11,023 nucleotides of DNA from Deltaproteobacteria bacterium (lineage in GTDB: Bacteria > UBA10199 > DSSB01), in assembly GCA_021414045.1 (NCBI GenBank), contig JAIOPF010000195.1, positions 1-11,023 of the forward strand. The letters are read 5' to 3'. Below the pieces are notes generated by a model that saw only the letters and a list, made by a program, of their open reading frames with translations, was not told the origin of the DNA and searched no databases. A program made the position numbers and the translations under genes. Of the stretch, positions 6,936 through 11,023 are shown one piece after another (position 1 is the stretch's first letter; each line of letters starts with the position of its first letter).

Positions 6936-6953
6936 TTGACGAAGGTTTCCGGA
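6936..6953 (+). promoter_or_regulatory. Shared upstream element TTGACG-N6-TCCGGA
   Basis: TTGACG (6936-6941), six bases, TCCGGA (6948-6953), 62 bases before the ATG at 7016. It is the same element and spacing as upstream of the 753-codon paralog (3483-3466, minus). If it marks a promoter, transcription would start downstream of the alternative GTG at 6965, which supports the ATG start of the fusion gene. Confidence 0.45.
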
Positions 6954-7015
6954 TTTGACACGGAGTGGAGACCGTTAAATCGGTTGGGATCAGGGGCAAT
7001 CGACAAAGGAATCTC

Positions 7016-10000
7016 ATGCGGACTGAGGGAAACATTTTAGCCCCTCGGCGTCGCGCGGCTTTTTCCGTTATGGAACAAGCCGGCGATGCGGAGGATTTTT
7101 CGGCAGTTATTGCGCAGTGGACTTCGCCGCCTGCTGGAACTTCCGCGCCGCTTCTTGGCCAGGCCGATCGCGCCGAACTGCTTGCCTTGGCCGGGGAACG
7201 CGACTCTCAGCTGTTTTGGGAGGGATTGTCTTCTTTCGCCGTCCGGCAGGAACTGGCCGGACGCACAGAGTTAGCCGCGCAAATGGATGCAGAAATCTCC
7301 GCCGCCGCAGGAGGTGAAGCCGCCGCACGCGCCCAACTTCGTCTCGACGCCATTAGGGGGCGCGGCGCCGTCGGGGGCCGCGTCGAGTTTTTGCTGCGCC
7401 GTTTCGCCGCGGAGGCCTCCGATCCTTCGATGCTGCTAGCCATGAGCGCGGCGGGTTTAGTTTTTCGTGCGACGCGCCTTGCGACGCTCAGTCGCCTTGC
7501 CGCCACTCCGGGTGGTTCCTTTCTGACCCGAGGCTTGGGCGCCCGCGCCGTGTCTTCCTTTGCGGGTTTCGCCCTCGAGGCCCCGGCCTTCACCCTTTCG
7601 GCGAGGCTTACTAACGAAGCCTTGGGCCGAAGCCAAGACTGGAGCGGCACCGCGCTTCGCCGCGACATCGCTTCGAGCTACTTGGTATTGGGCGGCATGA
7701 AATTGGCGGGCGTGGCCTCTTCCGCCCTGCACCGGCGCATCGTGGGATCGGAGTCGTCGAGCTGGGTGACCTCTCTTTCCGCGGGTCTATTCCATCAAGC
7801 GGGAACACTGAGCGGCATCTTCTTGGGACATACTCTCGAGCAGGGTTTGGGCCTGAGGCCGCAGATGGATGGGGCGACGACCCTGACGGATTCTCTGGCG
7901 CTACTGCTTCAGTTCCATGTGGCGGGACGGATTTCCGGCGCGTCCTTCGGAGACAGCGTTGGACGCTGGGAGCGAGCCTTGGATTTACAGAACGAGAGTT
8001 TGGCCTCGGTTAGAGAGCCTTTACGGCATTCCTGGGAAGGGGCGGCCCTGGGCCCACGTCCCGCCTATGTCTCGATGATGTCGGCCCATTCGGCCGCTGA
8101 AGTCTTGCCCGGCGCCGAGCCTTTAGCATCTCCTCCGACGGAAAGTTTTCCTCGCCCCACTTCCCTCGAAGCGGAGAGGCCCGTTTCGCAACTTGTCCCC
8201 GCGGGACCAAAGACCAGACCGGAAAATGTTCCTCCTAGCGCCTACAAATCGTTTCGAGAACTGATCGCCCGCAGCCGCATCCTTCCGGAATCCGAGAAGC
8301 GTGAGGTCATCGCGCGGATCCAATCCGGCGACGAAAGCGCCAAGGAAGAGCTCATCCTTTCCGACATCAAGAGCGTGGTGAGGATTGCCCGCAGTTACGG
8401 AAGGAAGTTCCAATTACCGGCGTCGGACGTTCAAGACCTGATGCAAGAAGGCGCCATGGGTCTGCTGAAAGGCGCCGAGCGTTTCGATTTTCGCAACGTG
8501 AATTTTTTGACTTATGCGACTTGGTGGGTTCGACAAAATATCACGCGATACATCATCGATCATTTGCAGGATATTCGGATCCCGGCGCATCGCTTGACCA
8601 TACTGCGCCAATTGAACCGCGAGATCCGCGAACTGGAGCAGCAAGGCAAGGAAAACGGCACGCTGGAATTGGCGCCTCGCCTTGAAATGAGCCCCGACCA
8701 AGTGGAAGAACTTCAGTCGCAGGCCCAGAACTCCAGGACGCTTCGCCTCGATACTCCCATCGGGGAGGAAGGCGGGGGCCTATTGCTCGACCTGGTGGCT
8801 TCCGACGAGCCGGCTCCGGACCGTCAACTGGTCGGAAGCGGGCTCCGAAATTTGCTCGCCAATTTCATCGCGAGCCGTAAATCGCCGGAGGATCGGCGAA
8901 TTCTCGAAGCTCGTTTTTTCGACGCGGACGAGCCGGGTCTAAAGGAAATCGCCGATGAGTTGGGGATCACGAAGGCCGAAGCCATGTCCCGCGAACGCCG
9001 CCTCTTGCAGTTGGCGCGTCATTTCGTCGAACATGCCGGGGTGCGTTCCGACGGCGGCGGCCAGGCGATGTCCGATTCGGCGAGATTGGCCCCTGTCTCG
9101 GCCCCTCTTACTCCGGATGGCGGGCCGGAGAGTTCGCCTATTTCAGGAGGCGTTCCCGAAGTCGGTCCTGTCTTCCGTCCCCGCATCGCCGTCATCGGCT
9201 TCGGAATGGCGGGTATCGGCGCGACCAACGCACTCCGGAATTCACGTTTGTTCAGCGATGATCCGCGGGCTTTCCGACCCGAAATCACCGTTTTCGAAGG
9301 CATGAACCGCGTGGGCGGCAAGGTGGCGCCCAACAATCTCGGGGCCCAATTCGTCGACGCCGAAGATTTCTATCCCATCGATCGCCTCATTCAGAATCTC
9401 GGCCTAAAGACCAGCGCGCTGCGCGGCGATTACGATTCCGCCCCCTATATCACCCGGTCCGGAGAGATGATTTCCGGCGCGGTGTTTTCCCGTTCCCTGC
9501 GCCTGGTTCGCCAGGCGGCCCGGGAAGCCCTGCGCACCAAAAGTTGGGAAGAGCTCGACCGCGAAAGCGCCGTTGATTTTATCCGCGGCCTCGGGGGGAA
9601 CAATAAGCCCCTCGATGCTCACGAAGTCGAGGCCATGATTTCCCGGCTCGGCTTCGAAGAGGGCACATTGAACGTCTCGACGCTTTCCTTCGCGATCAAC
9701 CTGGCGAAGAGTGAAACGCCGATGGACCGTTTCGAAGTCGTGGGAGGGCTGCACCGATTGGCCGAGGCCGAAAGGGAAGCGGTGGAAGCCGGAGGCGGAC
9801 GGGTCTTGTTAGGACATCCGGTTCGCGGACTCGAACTCATGCAAGACGGGATGAAGGTCTTGTTCCAGCGCGACGGAAATCCGGCCGAGGAAGTTTTCGA
9901 CTACGCCGTCTTGGCCCTGGCTCCCGAGCACCTGAAGGGCCTCGAAGTTCAGGGCACCCAAATGCCGATCCAAGCCGTGGGGGCTTTGACCCCGGCCCAC

Positions 10001-10528
10001 ATCCGCAAGACGAATCTCCGCAGCAATCTCGCTCTGCCCCATTCCGAGCGCGCGACCCCGCGTTTTGCCATGTGGTTCTCGCCCGATCCCGGCCGGGACG
10101 ACGGGCGTCAAATGGTCACCTTTTTCCATGGCTGGAACGGCGAGAAGCCGCTGCATCCCGGCGAGATGATTCGCGAGGCTTACGGTAGCGCCGATCCTGA
10201 CGCCGTGGTGGGATTCGATTCGCAGATTTGGGATGGGCATCCTCAGGACGGAATTCCGCATTTTTACACGACGATGCCGGAGCCCGGAAAGGGCTACGAC
10301 ATGGTGCGTTTTGCGATGGACCAATATTTCGAGGGACGTTACGATGGGGAGCGCTTGAAGGTCGCCAATCACGTCCTCGGCTTGGGATGCTATATCCGCG
10401 ATGCGGCACTCTCCGGGGAATGGGCGGCGATCTCGCTGATGCGCGGGATGGGAATGGACGTCCGTCGAGCCTATGTCCGAAATCCCCGTCCCGAGCGTGA
10501 GTTCATCGGCGCAGATCGGATCAAATGA
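7016..10528 (+). CDS. Fusion: paralog module + sigma-70 factor + FAD amine-oxidase-type flavoenzyme
   Basis: 1170 codons from ATG 7016, preceded by AAAGGA with a 5-base spacer; the frame opens earlier at GTG 6965 without a good ribosome site. Residues 1-340: shared module with TPR-like helices (about 70-115), RLATLSRLAA (154-163), LTRGLGAR, GFALEAPAFTL and LLQFHVAGR. Residues 350-408: Pro/Ser-rich linker. Residues 410-675: sigma-70, with QSGDESAKEELI of region 1.2/2.1, DLMQEGAMGLLKGAERFDF (from 474), the melting motif TYATWWVRQ (W503, W504), DIRIPAH, region 3 and region 4 (641-673). The region 4 recognition helix (TKAEAMSRERRLLQL) is atypical. Residues 676-720: Gly/Pro/Ser linker. Residues 720-1170: flavoenzyme with IAVIGFGMAG (GxGxxG at 728-733), E761 and R765-V-GG of the dinucleotide-binding motif, NNLGAQFVD, and the C-terminal FAD motif DAALSGEWAA (SGEW 1133-1136). 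The closest classes are amine oxidase, protoporphyrinogen oxidase and phytoene desaturase-like proteins; substrate unknown. All catalytic folds look intact and the frame has no break. It overlaps the next lipoprotein gene by ATGA. Confidence 0.9.
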   Translation: MRTEGNILAPRRRAAFSVMEQAGDAEDFSAVIAQWTSPPAGTSAPLLGQADRAELLALAGERDSQLFWEGLSSFAVRQELAGRTELAAQMDAEISAAAGGEAAARAQLRLDAIRGRGAVGGRVEFLLRRFAAEASDPSMLLAMSAAGLVFRATRLATLSRLAATPGGSFLTRGLGARAVSSFAGFALEAPAFTLSARLTNEALGRSQDWSGTALRRDIASSYLVLGGMKLAGVASSALHRRIVGSESSSWVTSLSAGLFHQAGTLSGIFLGHTLEQGLGLRPQMDGATTLTDSLALLLQFHVAGRISGASFGDSVGRWERALDLQNESLASVREPLRHSWEGAALGPRPAYVSMMSAHSAAEVLPGAEPLASPPTESFPRPTSLEAERPVSQLVPAGPKTRPENVPPSAYKSFRELIARSRILPESEKREVIARIQSGDESAKEELILSDIKSVVRIARSYGRKFQLPASDVQDLMQEGAMGLLKGAERFDFRNVNFLTYATWWVRQNITRYIIDHLQDIRIPAHRLTILRQLNREIRELEQQGKENGTLELAPRLEMSPDQVEELQSQAQNSRTLRLDTPIGEEGGGLLLDLVASDEPAPDRQLVGSGLRNLLANFIASRKSPEDRRILEARFFDADEPGLKEIADELGITKAEAMSRERRLLQLARHFVEHAGVRSDGGGQAMSDSARLAPVSAPLTPDGGPESSPISGGVPEVGPVFRPRIAVIGFGMAGIGATNALRNSRLFSDDPRAFRPEITVFEGMNRVGGKVAPNNLGAQFVDAEDFYPIDRLIQNLGLKTSALRGDYDSAPYITRSGEMISGAVFSRSLRLVRQAAREALRTKSWEELDRESAVDFIRGLGGNNKPLDAHEVEAMISRLGFEEGTLNVSTLSFAINLAKSETPMDRFEVVGGLHRLAEAEREAVEAGGGRVLLGHPVRGLELMQDGMKVLFQRDGNPAEEVFDYAVLALAPEHLKGLEVQGTQMPIQAVGALTPAHIRKTNLRSNLALPHSERATPRFAMWFSPDPGRDDGRQMVTFFHGWNGEKPLHPGEMIREAYGSADPDAVVGFDSQIWDGHPQDGIPHFYTTMPEPGKGYDMVRFAMDQYFEGRYDGERLKVANHVLGLGCYIRDAALSGEWAAISLMRGMGMDVRRAYVRNPRPEREFIGADRIK

Positions 10529-11023
10529 GGTCTCTCAGCCGTAGCGGATTCGCCTTCGTCTTGTTAACCCTTCTCCTGGCGGCCTGTTCCCAGCCTGGGC
10601 CGAAAACCAAGGATATCGTCAGCGCCAACGGAAAATTCCGCCTCACCGTTCCGGGCGGGTGGGACGTCGAGAAGGACTTGAACGACGCCGCCGACCTGCA
10701 GGCCTCGTATCGCGGCAGCGACATGTATATCGTCGTGCTGAGCGAATCGAAGGAAGACCTTCACGACATGAATCTCGAGGGGCATTCGAAATTGACTCGG
10801 GATGCTTTGATGAAGACGGTGCAAGACTCCACGATCACCGGCCCCGCCGCGCTGACCGTCGACGGGCATCCGGCCGTGCAATATGAGATTCGCGGCGCGG
10901 TCAACCACGTGAACGTCGTCTACCTGCACACCACCGTGGAGAGCCCAAAATATTTCCACCAAATCCTGGCTTGGACGATTCCCTCCCGCTTCGATGCGAA
11001 CAAGCCCACCCTCGAGCAGGTCA
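10525..11023 (+). CDS. Lipoprotein, PsbP/DcrB-like fold suspected (3' end outside window)
   Basis: The ATG at 10525 overlaps the stop of the fusion gene (ATGA), which implies translational coupling; no clear Shine-Dalgarno is present. 166 complete codons lie in the window and the frame runs off its right edge. Residues 1-20 are a lipoprotein signal peptide with lipobox LAAC (lipid Cys21). The mature part has FRLTVPGGWDVEKDL, IVVLSESKEDL, LTVDGHPAVQYEIRG and YFHQILAWTIPSRFDAN. This order (short strand, P-x-GW, long helix, G-x-PA, then a final helix beginning near SRFDANKP) is like PsbP/DcrB/LpqN-type small exported proteins, a resemblance judged by eye. Co-translation with a cytoplasmic-type sigma-flavoenzyme fusion is unexpected and may point to an envelope link. 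Confidence 0.8.
   Translation, partial: MRSLSRSGFAFVLLTLLLAACSQPGPKTKDIVSANGKFRLTVPGGWDVEKDLNDAADLQASYRGSDMYIVVLSESKEDLHDMNLEGHSKLTRDALMKTVQDSTITGPAALTVDGHPAVQYEIRGAVNHVNVVYLHTTVESPKYFHQILAWTIPSRFDANKPTLEQV

Noticed and set aside
6914..6973. Imperfect repeat CACGGAGACC (6914-6923) and CACGGAG...GAGACC (6959-6973)
   Set aside because: The second copy has a 5-base insertion and overlaps the alternative GTG; too weak to call an operator.
6965..7015. GTG at 6965 as start of the fusion gene
   Set aside because: No Shine-Dalgarno at useful spacing, and it would lie upstream of transcription starting from the shared element. However, RQRN just before ATG 7016 resembles RVRN of the paralogs, so the longer form is not fully excluded.
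9809..10372. Minus-strand open frame of 187 codons
   Set aside because: Antisense to the flavoenzyme domain, whose FAD motifs are intact on the plus strand; the minus product resembles nothing.
9067..10528. Separate translation of the flavoenzyme from an internal ATG at 9067
   Set aside because: No convincing ribosome binding site precedes it and the frame is continuous with the sigma domain; kept only as an alternative.

Overview
The window looks like chromosomal DNA from a GC-rich, probably Gram-negative bacterium. It carries four lipobox (lipoprotein) signal peptides or lipid-cysteine proteins and AGGAG-type ribosome binding sites. It also has a TIGR02147/DUF4423-type regulator followed by a small lipoprotein with a GGTEVGNP motif after its lipid cysteine. 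I associate that pair with Bdellovibrionota, Fibrobacter and deltaproteobacterial-type lineages, so the lineage call is from memory and tentative. I see no tRNA, rRNA, CRISPR array or transposase.

Layout, left to right. (1) Bases 1-965, minus strand: a gene whose 3' end lies outside the window. It encodes the N-terminal module of a paralogous family seen three times here. (2) 1165-3426, minus: a complete 753-codon paralog with the same N-terminal module, a helical middle and a C-terminal Rossmann domain that resembles a class I methyltransferase but is degenerate. Both minus-strand copies start at TTG behind a good Shine-Dalgarno. (3) 3599-6706, minus: a tight three-gene operon of TIGR02147-type regulator, small GGTEVGNP lipoprotein and secreted beta-propeller (PF09826-like) lipoprotein. 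It is joined by an ATGA overlap and a 1-base gap and closed by a strong hairpin plus T8 terminator. (4) About 6707-7015: a divergent control region with a 100-bp island of 92% A+T, containing repeats and an operator-like inverted repeat. (5) 7016-10528, plus: a giant fusion protein with the shared N-terminal module, then a full sigma-70 factor (regions 1.2/2 to 4), then an FAD-dependent amine-oxidase/desaturase-type flavoenzyme. (6) 10525-end, plus: a lipoprotein overlapping the fusion gene by ATGA, cut by the window edge.

The main point of interest is the three-copy family. A ~330-residue N-terminal module (TPR-like start, then short hydrophobic helices with invariant RLATLSRLAA, LTRGLGAR, GFALE.P.FTL and LLQFHV) is joined to unrelated C-terminal domains. 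In one case these are a sigma factor and a flavoenzyme in the same chain, an architecture I do not know from any described system. The upstream regions of the two complete members share the spaced element TTGACG-N6-TCCGGA, which suggests they are controlled together. That the module is a shared localisation or assembly platform, and that the sigma factor and flavoenzyme form a redox-linked transcription regulator, are inferences.
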